Of a stretch of 64,000 bases of DNA, positions 42,701 through 51,700 are shown one piece after another. How positions within the stretch are numbered: the stretch's first letter is position 1; each line of letters begins with the position of its first letter. Made by a program: the position numbers and the translations under genes. Under the pieces are notes generated by a model. That model worked only from the letters and a program-made list of their open reading frames with translations, was not told the origin of the DNA and made no database searches. The DNA comes from Brevibacillus_H sp049846925 (GTDB lineage: Bacteria > Bacillota > Bacilli > Brevibacillales > Brevibacillaceae), in the NCBI RefSeq assembly GCF_049846925.1, contig NZ_JBNCMT010000010.1, forward strand, positions 1-64,000, given 5' to 3'.

Positions 42701-44752
42701 TTGGGAATGGAAGTTGTTCGGGAACCATCGATTATTCGCTGTCTGCGTTTTGTAAAAAAGTTGCTTAAATTTTGTATGATGTCCGTTTTATTAGGAGCAT
42801 TCTTTACCTTGCTCTTTATTTTGTACTTGCGCTCACAACCATTGCCGACTGCATCGATTCATCAGACGACAACGATCTTTGCCAGTAACGGACAAGCACT
42901 CGATACGATTCATCAAGGAATTAACCGGACAGTCATTCCCATCAAGGAGATCTCTCCTTCCCTGGTTCAGGCAACGATTGCCGTTGAAGATCGGTCTTTT
43001 TGGAGCCATCTGGGATTTGACTGGAAACGCCTTGCCAGGGCAGTTTATGTAGACGTGATCAATATGAACAAAGCACAAGGGGCAAGTACCATTACGCAAC
43101 AATTAGCTCGTAATTTGTATTTGAGTCACGACAAAACATGGGAACGCAAAATCAAGGAAGCATTGCTAACCGTACAAATTGAACTCAACTACTCCAAAGA
43201 AGAAATTCTGGAGATGTACCTGAACCAAATTTATTACGGCTATTCTGCTTACGGAGCGGAAGCTGCCGCTCGTACGTATTTTGGCAAAAGCGCCAAGGAT
43301 CTTACGCTTGCGGAAAGCACTCTGCTCGCCTCTATCCCCAAAGGTCCTACGTATTACAATCCTTTCGATTATTATGAAAATGCGAAAGCTCGGCAAAAGA
43401 TCGTCCTTGATTCCATGCAAAAGGTAGGATATATCTCGGAAGAGCAGGCAGATAAAGCCTTTGCGGAAAAGCTTGTCTTCCAAAGCAAGGAACAACGGAA
43501 ATCCGCTGATTTTGCACCGTATTTTCGAGATTACATCTCAACCCTGATCAAGGATAAGTACGGCATCGAGGAAGAGTTGTTTGTTCAAGGTGGTCTCAAA
43601 ATTTATACAACGCTTGACTATGATATGCAAAAAAAAGCCGAAGAAGTGATCGCGAAAGAGATGCCTAAAGATAAACCTGACTTGCAAGCTGCGTTAATTG
43701 CAATGGATCCGACTACAGGTCATATCAAGGCACTAGTTGGCGGCCGTGATTATAAAAAAAGCCAGTACAACCGGGTATTCGCCAAGCGGCAACCCGGGTC
43801 TTCGTTTAAGCCATTCTTGTATTTGGCAGCCTTGCAGCAAGGTTTCACTCCTTTAACATTAATGAAGAGCGAACCTACCGTCTTTACCTATGACAACGGG
43901 AAGCAATACATTCCCAGCAACTTCGGTGATCATTATGCTTACGACTACATTAACCTGCAGCATGCCATCTCCACATCGGACAACATCTATGCGGTCAAAA
44001 CAATTGAGCAACTGACACCTGAAAAAGTAATTACACAGGCACAAAACTTGGGAATAGCAAGCCAACTGCAAGCAGTCCCCTCGCTTGCACTCGGGACTTC
44101 CCCTACCTCTCCGTATGAAATGACGGTTGCGTACGGGGCAATCGCCAATCACGGAACCCGTGTCACACCAATAGCCATTACCAAAATCGAAGACAGCGAA
44201 GGAAGTATTCTCGTAGAAGAAAAACCTGAATCTGTGCAAGTCATTGATTCGAAGTATACGTTTTTGCTCACTCATTTGATGCAGAGTGTTTTCGAACCAG
44301 GCGGCACAGCCTACCGAGTGGCGCAATACATCAATCGTCCGATCGCAGGTAAAACAGGTTCAACTGATTATGATGCCTGGCTCTGTGGATTCACTCCGCA
44401 ACTGGTTACAACGGTTTGGGTAGGGTATGACGAAGGAAAAAAAGTAGATTCTGCTTCCGATGCAAGATTGGCTGCACCGATCTGGGCAAAATTTATGGAA
44501 AGCTCGTTACAGCAACAGCCCCCCACATTGTTCGACGTGCCACAAGGAATCGTGTCAGCCTATATCAACCCTGCAAACGGCAAGTTGGCTACGGAAAACT
44601 GCCCGAATCCGCGTTTCATGTATTTTATGGCTGGGACGGAACCAACGGATTATTGCACCGATCACTTACCGAATCCCAAAGCAAAACCAAAACCGATTCT
44701 GCCACCCAACAAACAATCTCTCTGGCAACGCCTGTGGCAACCAGGAGGATAA
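42701..44752 (+). CDS. Class A penicillin-binding protein (PbpG/PbpF-like)
   Basis: Bifunctional peptidoglycan polymerase, about 683 residues. After a short cytoplasmic part and one transmembrane helix comes the GT51 glycosyltransferase domain (EDRSFWSHLG and GASTITQQLARN). The transpeptidase domain has SSFK near 370, SDN and KTGST. The best-spaced start is TTG 42701, 7 bases after AAAGGA. ATG 42677 has no site, and ATG 42707 is also possible. It is one of only two plus-strand genes and lies beside speE, the place of pbpG (ywhE) in B. subtilis, so a role in spore peptidoglycan is likely. Confidence 0.9.
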   Translation: MGMEVVREPSIIRCLRFVKKLLKFCMMSVLLGAFFTLLFILYLRSQPLPTASIHQTTTIFASNGQALDTIHQGINRTVIPIKEISPSLVQATIAVEDRSFWSHLGFDWKRLARAVYVDVINMNKAQGASTITQQLARNLYLSHDKTWERKIKEALLTVQIELNYSKEEILEMYLNQIYYGYSAYGAEAAARTYFGKSAKDLTLAESTLLASIPKGPTYYNPFDYYENAKARQKIVLDSMQKVGYISEEQADKAFAEKLVFQSKEQRKSADFAPYFRDYISTLIKDKYGIEEELFVQGGLKIYTTLDYDMQKKAEEVIAKEMPKDKPDLQAALIAMDPTTGHIKALVGGRDYKKSQYNRVFAKRQPGSSFKPFLYLAALQQGFTPLTLMKSEPTVFTYDNGKQYIPSNFGDHYAYDYINLQHAISTSDNIYAVKTIEQLTPEKVITQAQNLGIASQLQAVPSLALGTSPTSPYEMTVAYGAIANHGTRVTPIAITKIEDSEGSILVEEKPESVQVIDSKYTFLLTHLMQSVFEPGGTAYRVAQYINRPIAGKTGSTDYDAWLCGFTPQLVTTVWVGYDEGKKVDSASDARLAAPIWAKFMESSLQQQPPTLFDVPQGIVSAYINPANGKLATENCPNPRFMYFMAGTEPTDYCTDHLPNPKAKPKPILPPNKQSLWQRLWQPGG

Positions 44753-44773
44753 AAAAACACGTGCCCCCAACTT

Positions 44774-44805
44774 AAAAACAGGACGGAATGCCCGTCCTGT
44801 TTTTT
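44774..44805. terminator. Bidirectional terminator
   Basis: Nine-bp stem ACAGGACGG/CCGTCCTGT (44778-44786 and 44792-44800), with A4 before and T5 after, so it can end both the plus-strand PBP transcript and the minus-strand gene at 44813. Confidence 0.9.
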
Positions 44806-44812
44806 CTACTTC

Positions 44813-45037
44813 TTATTGTTGATCTCCGCCTCCAACTACTCCATTGCCGTCTGCGAAGACATGATCGTTTAAGACTGTAATCAATCCAGCATTGTCTAGC
44901 TGCTCCAAAACTTCAAACAAACTGTCCCGTTTTCCTGCTGGTAATTTCCGCACGTAATTATTAATCTCTTCAGGTGAGGCATTGTTGCGAAAATGCACTC
45001 CACCGTGGCGTGCATAATGCTCGTTGTTTGCTTGCAC
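44813..45037 (-). CDS. Small protein of unknown function (74 residues)
   Basis: Short soluble protein starting with GTG 45037, 10 bases after AAAGGAG, and ending at a bidirectional terminator, so it is very likely real. The N-terminal part is polar (YARHGGVHFRNNASPEE). The middle PEEINNYVRKLPAGKRDSLF begins a predicted helical bundle, and the tail is G- and D-rich (ADGNGVVGGGDQQ). No signal peptide or membrane segment is present. I do not recognise the family. Confidence 0.65.
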   Translation of the reverse strand: MQANNEHYARHGGVHFRNNASPEEINNYVRKLPAGKRDSLFEVLEQLDNAGLITVLNDHVFADGNGVVGGGDQQ

Positions 45038-45160
45038 TTGGTTTACACTCCTTTGAAAAAAGTTTCATTTCCATGTACAAGCATAGTGTTTCTCATTTAC
45101 AACTATTGTAAACCACCTTTTCCTCAATAACCCACCCGGTCCATAAGTTTCCTCGGACCA

Positions 45161-45205
45161 AAAAAAACACAAACAGCGAAAGATTGACGGATCCTTCGCT
45201 GTTTG
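45161..45205 (-). terminator. Intrinsic terminator after ywhD
   Basis: Perfect 11-bp stem (45170-45180 with 45195-45205) followed on the minus strand by TGTTTTTTT. It lies about 110 bases after the ywhD stop. The rest of 45038-45318 shows nothing else coding. Confidence 0.85.
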
Positions 45206-45318
45206 TTGACCTAGTGTTACATCTGTATGCAAATGTACGTAATTTAGTTTACCTGAGTTAAAACTTCTCTACAATTATTTTCACAATATGTTCACACATA
45301 CGGTGACTATATTAATTG

Positions 45319-45822
45319 TTACGTAAGTGCTTGCTTGAGTTCTTCACTGGAGTTTTCCCACATCGCTGGATTGTTCTCCACAAGCAGCTTTTGCAATGCT
45401 TTTTTGCTTTTCTCATCCAGCTCACTAACCATAATCCTGCGTTTCATGGAGTAATCCATTTTGTTAACATGATCCGCCAGAATTTTGTATCCCCTTCTTG
45501 CTTCACGGTCAATTTCCATGTAACAAGCGGTTACTCCAGCGTAATAAGGTCCTTCTTCTTTACGGTCAACAGTCACCCAAACCAGCCAATATGGTTTCCC
45601 GTTTGGAACCTCGTCTTTATTAGCAGTCCATTTGATTCCCTTTTCCACTGCACTCTTGGCATGCAATGCACCCATATCAATATAGGCTTCATCTTCGTCT
45701 ATTATAACGGAAGAGACCGCACCCAGATCAAGTACTCCCTGTCCATAACCGCCGTGAACGTCCGTTTTTCCCGAGATGATTGTAAATCCTGTGCTCTTTT
45801 TGCCATTGTTTAATAAATCCAA
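45319..45822 (-). CDS. ywhD: YwhD family protein
   Basis: Conserved cytoplasmic protein of 167 residues whose function is unknown. The family core is unmistakable: DVHGGYGQGVLDL, DMGALHAKSAVEKGIKW and NGKPYWLVWVTVDRKEEGPYYAGVTAC. The start is TTG 45822, 8 bases after AAGGAGG; an upstream ATG at 45846 would include the ribosome site. In B. subtilis ywhD lies next to pbpG, as here, where only the 74-residue gene intervenes. Confidence 0.88.
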   Translation of the reverse strand: MDLLNNGKKSTGFTIISGKTDVHGGYGQGVLDLGAVSSVIIDEDEAYIDMGALHAKSAVEKGIKWTANKDEVPNGKPYWLVWVTVDRKEEGPYYAGVTACYMEIDREARRGYKILADHVNKMDYSMKRRIMVSELDEKSKKALQKLLVENNPAMWENSSEELKQALT

Positions 45823-45965
45823 TCTCGTCACCTCCTTACGAAACATTCTAGCTTATTATGTATTGTACCTTGAAACAACCAAATTGTGCAATTTGTCACA
45901 GTACAGTTTGATGATTTTCATCGCAACTGGGAAAACTAGTCTCGCACGAAAGGAGAGATCCATAT

Positions 45966-46229
45966 ATGGTAGACAAGCCAAATGAACAGGATATTGCATT
46001 AATACAGCAGATTTTCGGCGAGCCTCACTTGGGTGCGAGAGAGGTGGTAGACCGTATTTCAGCATCTAAAAAGGGAGAAGCTGACCCTCAGCCGCAAGAC
46101 CCTACAATCCCTTCTGGAGAAGTCCTAGGCCTTAAAACAGGCGTTCCCAGTAACTATGAAAATAGCTTGGGTGGGGAGCCGAGGCACCTAACCTCCTTTG
46201 AAGTAAAGCGTCCTCCCGGGAGACTTTAA
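45966..46229 (+). CDS. Small hydrophilic protein of unknown function (87 residues)
   Basis: Plus-strand gene with AAAGGAGAG 10 bases before ATG 45966 and a strong terminator after it, so real by context. The product is Pro-, Gly- and Glu-rich, lacks hydrophobic segments and is probably disordered in its second half (QPQDPTIPSG). It diverges from ywhD. No family is recognised. Confidence 0.6.
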   Translation: MVDKPNEQDIALIQQIFGEPHLGAREVVDRISASKKGEADPQPQDPTIPSGEVLGLKTGVPSNYENSLGGEPRHLTSFEVKRPPGRL

Positions 46230-46243
46230 CTACAAATATAGGG

Positions 46244-46300
46244 TACCCAAACGGAAGATCTGGCTGATAATGTAACCGTTTGGGTATATTTTATTTTATT
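46244..46300 (+). terminator. Intrinsic terminator of the 87-residue gene
   Basis: Eleven-bp stem (46244-46254 with 46276-46286) and a 21-base loop, followed by ATTTTATTTTATT on the plus strand. Confidence 0.8.
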
Positions 46301-48626
46301 CAAGATTTACTTGTTGTTGACCTTGCTTGATCGTGTAATTCGTTACTTGATCATTCTTGGATGCTGGATTGACCACATGTCGCTCGATAATGATGGAACT
46401 TTTAGCATCCAGTTTGGAAACCGATTTTATTTGTAATGAAGCCAACGCATCTTTGGATGGCAGGATGAAGACAACAACATTGCCATGGTACTCAATTTTG
46501 GGTTCAGCTTTTGATTGTGCAGCATTGAGCTGCTGCTCAAGGCTGTTGGTAGCCTGCTTCGATTCTTTTGTAATGGCATAGGTTTTGTTTTCTACCCCGA
46601 TCGTCACTTCTGGGAACTGACCGTCCTGGCGATAAATAATAAGGTAAGCAATCTGGTCTACTGGAGCAGTTGCAGGTGTTTCTCTTATACCTTCTTGTAC
46701 CTGTTCATATCCATGTAGCAGATTGGCGACTTGATGAATGACAGCGAGGTTTGTAGGAAGCTTGGCATGCTCATCACTAACATAATACTTTTTCCTGGTA
46801 TCCTTCATGGAATAATTACTGCTGACAATCGGTACCGTGCCATCTCCCTCTCCAGAATCATAAAAAGGAACAAACGATTTCAAAGCTTCTACGATGCGGT
46901 ATCCAAGAAACGTTAATTGTGAATCTCCAATAATGACATACTGCGGTATGGGGAGTAACCGTGTATCCCACTTGGCATGCAATCGATCGCTCAATCGCAG
47001 CAAAGGCAAATAAATCGTATTTAAGACAGGATTTTTATATACATCATCGTAGTTATAGGCTGTCAGTGATTCCCCATTTTTCTTATATAAGTACTTCTGG
47101 CGTTGGACATATTGACGAGAAGGCATCAAGTCAAAAACGGCTGGAGCAAATTGACATACTTGCTTGGACGTACCCTCACTAAAAAAAGGAATTCCGAAAT
47201 TGTAGCCTTCTTTTAGCGCTTGGTATGCTCTTGGAGAGCCCAAAAAAGGGGTGCCCATATAAATGATCTTTTGAACCTTGCTCTGATAACTGATATTTGA
47301 TAGCAGTGTTTCTTTGGTGAGGAGGCCACCCATGCTATGGGCAACTAATTGAACCTGGTTTGCACCAGATTTCTTCAGCACATCATCGATCCTGACTTTT
47401 AATTGTTTGGCGTTTTCTGAATTGCTTAATCTCCAGTCATAGGGAAACCCGAATAAACTGACACCCGTTTTATATCCCAATGATTGAAGATGCTTGGCCA
47501 TACGATCATACTGTTCTGCCCGCTCCTTTAATTTTCCATACGTAAGATAGGCAATCGCGTAAAGTCCCTCGTCTCCTTCTTCAGGGACAATTGCAATTTG
47601 CGAATTTTTTGGTACAACCTGCTCACTACCAGTTTTCTTTGGAATAAGCGAAAGACTTTCCAGATGAGCATCTTCATCTGCAGCCATTCCAAACATATTA
47701 ATCCATGCTTCTGCTCTCGTTGTACCTTGAAGCTTGATAAGTCTGGAACCGCCTACCCCAGGTATTAGAATGACGGGAATTGTATTTACAGTCACTCTTA
47801 ATCGGTAAGTACTAGGGACAAGCTTAGACCGAGAGTTAAATTGTACTTTAACAAAGTAAACACCGGCATTGCCGTTGTACGTAATTTGTTCATCCAAATT
47901 CTTTGCTTTTGTCGATTTCGCCAGTTCTTTTTGTGCTGAATCCAGTAAATATAAATCGAGATCCATACCCTCTGGAATACCAGTAAGTGTTAACTTAACA
48001 GTAGAACTTAATGGATTGGTGATCTTGTAAAAATCTACATCAGCACTTTCGTGAATGGTTCCTTCCAGATTCTCACTGCCTGTGATTGCTTTTGCATCTT
48101 TACTGCTGTTATTCGGCTCGTATTCATCTGGGTTAATTTCCAAACCTTCTGGAATAAATACTGCCTTCAGCATGTAATATTTCTTCTTGTCAAAACGCCC
48201 ATCCCCACTGCTAACAGCAAGGTAAAACCATTTATCCTTTTGGACTGATATGGAATGAACTACTTCTCCATCTGAATCATTTTGTTCAAATGAACCGAGT
48301 TCAGTCTTCGTTTCATCAAACATGGTTGTTCGATACGTAACCGCTTGGGGTACTTTCAACGTGATTTGTAGCTTTCCGTTGCCTGTAGCTTTGATCTTCC
48401 AAAAATCAATATCACTTTTGCTCGAAACGGTTCCATAGGCAGCTTTGTTCGAATAGGTCCAATCTGCCTTATCAAAAACATTATTGGGCTCCAGTTCATA
48501 TCCGTATCCATTGGTTATTTTCGTTTCATCCTTACCAGACTTGTGGGCAGTAACCGAGGAAAAAGGTTGGACGATGACTGGAAGCAAGAGAGCAATACAA
48601 CAAATCAGCCGTACATAGAGTAACAA
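46296..48626 (-). CDS. Secreted LCAT-family acylhydrolase with two PPC domains
   Basis: Exported enzyme of about 776 residues. A strong signal peptide (LICCIALLLPVIVQPFSSVTA) precedes two pre-peptidase C-terminal domains, each opening with an EPNN motif. Then comes a lecithin:cholesterol acyltransferase-like alpha/beta hydrolase with the PGVGGSRL oxyanion region, FPYDWR, nucleophile AHSMGG (about residue 431), the acid in EGDGTVP and a histidine in AVIHQVAN. A 120-residue tail follows. The start is uncertain: TTG 48626 after GGAGGGG, or ATG 48641. A secreted lipase or acyltransferase role is inferred from the motifs. It directly follows the giant surface-protein gene on the same strand. Confidence 0.82.
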   Translation of the reverse strand: MLLYVRLICCIALLLPVIVQPFSSVTAHKSGKDETKITNGYGYELEPNNVFDKADWTYSNKAAYGTVSSKSDIDFWKIKATGNGKLQITLKVPQAVTYRTTMFDETKTELGSFEQNDSDGEVVHSISVQKDKWFYLAVSSGDGRFDKKKYYMLKAVFIPEGLEINPDEYEPNNSSKDAKAITGSENLEGTIHESADVDFYKITNPLSSTVKLTLTGIPEGMDLDLYLLDSAQKELAKSTKAKNLDEQITYNGNAGVYFVKVQFNSRSKLVPSTYRLRVTVNTIPVILIPGVGGSRLIKLQGTTRAEAWINMFGMAADEDAHLESLSLIPKKTGSEQVVPKNSQIAIVPEEGDEGLYAIAYLTYGKLKERAEQYDRMAKHLQSLGYKTGVSLFGFPYDWRLSNSENAKQLKVRIDDVLKKSGANQVQLVAHSMGGLLTKETLLSNISYQSKVQKIIYMGTPFLGSPRAYQALKEGYNFGIPFFSEGTSKQVCQFAPAVFDLMPSRQYVQRQKYLYKKNGESLTAYNYDDVYKNPVLNTIYLPLLRLSDRLHAKWDTRLLPIPQYVIIGDSQLTFLGYRIVEALKSFVPFYDSGEGDGTVPIVSSNYSMKDTRKKYYVSDEHAKLPTNLAVIHQVANLLHGYEQVQEGIRETPATAPVDQIAYLIIYRQDGQFPEVTIGVENKTYAITKESKQATNSLEQQLNAAQSKAEPKIEYHGNVVVFILPSKDALASLQIKSVSKLDAKSSIIIERHVVNPASKNDQVTNYTIKQGQQQVNLE

Positions 48627-48701
48627 AATAACCCCTCCCATCTCTTTACAAATAACGGTAAATAAAGACAGAAGGGGCCGCAATTTTTTTTATCGCATCT
48701 T

Positions 48702-51700
48702 TTATTGCTTTGTATGATTACGAATTCCTTGTCGTTCCCATGCATTGGCAATGATCGTAAATTGGCGTTTGTAGTCAGATTCCTGATGTCCTGTTAAGGT
48801 ATTCTTATTCGGGAATATAAAACCCTTGGTTATTCCATATTGAAAAGTTACCTGGAAATAAACTGCGTAGTGACCGCCTTTCGCAAATCCTTTTTGCTTG
48901 TCGCCCATAAGCGGGGTATCTACCCCCTCTTCCCGTAACCCTAGCTTGGGGACATTCCGTGACGCCCCTTTCCACAGGGTGAGAGATTCCTGCGTTAATG
49001 ACAGGGTCGACTGAAGATTTCCCCCATTTTTCCCCGTTTCATAGATCCATGCTTTCGCTCCTTGAATTTGAGGGAATTTTCCGCTTACCGGGTGGCGATG
49101 CCGTTCTTCCAGATGTACTCTTGTCAAGATTCGCTCACCAGCGTAAAAGTCACCCGGCTGGCTTTGTTTATATCGATCCCTGCTATGATAGTCGAGCCAC
49201 TCTGACGTATGGGCAAGCACACTAGTTGCGTTTGGTTCAAACACCTCGAACCAAGTTTCGTCCCCACCTACATTGATGGTGTACGTGTTCCCGATTTCAT
49301 CAGAATCATTTCCGGGTTTGCAGACTTTTTCCTCCGGTAACGGGTTCCCTTCTTCATCTTCTCCGGGACTCTCCATCTCGCATTCCTGAAATGTCACATC
49401 AAATCGTACTGAATAAGCAGCCTCAATCTGAAATCCATCTACTTTTGCATGATAGTTTTGCGCATGCAGATCCGCTCTCCACGTGGTTTGAGTTGGTATT
49501 CCTGTTAAAGTGAATGTATTGGACTGTCGTGGGGTAGCTGGATTTAGCTGAAATTCTGAATTTCCTCCAGGGCCATCTACATTTAGCCTGACATGACTTG
49601 GCCATTTCGTCTGAGGGTTGTTTTGGGCACTCCAATTTGTTGGGGTAGCCGTGACAAGAACCCCTTCGTATTTTAGATCAGCGTATTTCTGCTCCAATTC
49701 TGCAATTTTCTTTTGAATCGCCTGATTAATTTCTGCATCAACCTGATGAAGGGCTGCCATAATTTTACTCTGATCAATTTCCACTTCAATACGGGCTGGT
49801 TCTCTCTCCCAAACACCATCATTTTGGCCGGTTAGCAAACGATTTTCTGAATCATACACAAGAATTTTCATTTTGCCGCCGTCTATTGTTCCACCTGGCT
49901 CACAGGTAGTACATCCTCCACCACCCGGATCAGTAGGCCCTCCAGATTCAGTAACAACCACTGTAATTTCGTAGCGACAGCCTTTTGGAAAACGCACATC
50001 GTTTGTCACAGCAGTAATGGTGTACGTTCCGTTTCCTACATTGTTTGTCACATAAAACAGTTCTTCTCCTCCATATTCATTGGGTCTTGTTCCGGTCCAA
50101 TCACTTCGAACAGCAGCAGCACCAGGATCTGTTGGGGATGTGCCGATAATTAGACCAACCATCGGAACTTTTCCTCCGGCGGGAACAATATACTTGATTT
50201 CACTGTTATTCGGGTAGAGCTTACCATTCGGATTTGTCTCATCATGCACCCAAATATACATTGTTCCACACGTTACTTCGTCAAGTATTTCCACCTCTAC
50301 AGTAAACTCACAATTAGCAAGTTGAGGATAAGCCGAGTCGGTTACTACTGCCTTGACTTTATAGATTCCCCTACCCGTTCCATTTCTAGCATACTCGGTA
50401 GGTTTAGTAGACGATTGGTTAGGTAAATCTGCTGTCCATGTTACCTTGACTGCAATTCCACCCTCACTCGGGTTTTTTTCGCTATTTGTTACTACAAGCT
50501 TCCAATCAACAGGATTTGAACTGTTTATAGATTCTCTGATCACCGAACCATTTGTTTGTGTTTTCCACGTTTTATTTTCTGAATCGTATAGATGGATACG
50601 CAAGTCAGAACATTGGATACCTTCCAGTTCTATGGTAATCGTCTTTTCACATATCAGCGAATCCTTTTTCACCTTGATCGTTAGCGTATAGGTTCCCGGT
50701 GAAATATCTGAGAATGTGTGACTAAACGGGTTACTGCCGTTCGATGTATAACTACTTGTCGAACCGTTTTTCTTGAGTACCCAATCCCCCGTTACTCCAC
50801 TTGAACTTCCGCTATACAAGGCTTGGAAATCTACTGTATAGGATGGCTGCTGACCCATCACTAACCGCAATGTACCATTATCCAATTCTTCCGAAGATTC
50901 GTTCACTTTTACTGATACAGAAGCTTGATCACAATTGTAAGGGGCTAATCGTATGTAGATCGTCTTTTCGCAAATCTGACCTTTATAGTTGATCTTGGCA
51001 TGAATGGTGTACATTCTTGGCGGATCAAAGCTATAGAAGTAGTCTGCGAAAGCACCCCCACCTCGGGTTTCTGGCTCGGTCAGATGTCCTCCAGTTATCG
51101 TATACTGTGTTGTTTCAATGAGATTTCCTTGGAAACGCGCTCTTACTCCGGCCCATACTCGATCACCAGCAGCTAATGAGCCAGTGTACGGGTCTTCCAA
51201 AGTACCACTGCCTGTAAAATGGAAAAATCCTGTTTGACTTTCAGCTTCGAGTATTAGGTCATCACAATCTACATTTTTGACTGTAATCGTGATCTCCCAT
51301 TTACATGGCGGTTCATGATCGTCCCATATGGTGTCCGTATAGATATGGCGTAGTTTATATTGCCCTACCTGATCGAAGAATACATTGTACTGTGTACCAG
51401 CATCGTACCCATAAGGAATGTTTATTTTTTCTATTGGTTTGTTATGGAAATTGTTATTCTCATTAAATTCCCCACCTACAAATTTCTTCGTTCCGTCGGG
51501 ATATTCTAGTTCCCACCAAACTGCTGCTGGTTTTTTGCCTCCACTTGTTGAATTATAATTAGCAAACATTTCTATTGATCCATTTCGATCAACCTCGATT
51601 ATATCCCCGTCTTCTACTTCAACGTAGTCATAATCTCCATAGTCAACGGTTTGATATACTTTTGGACAAGGTTCTATTTTAATACTGCTATCAACCAATC

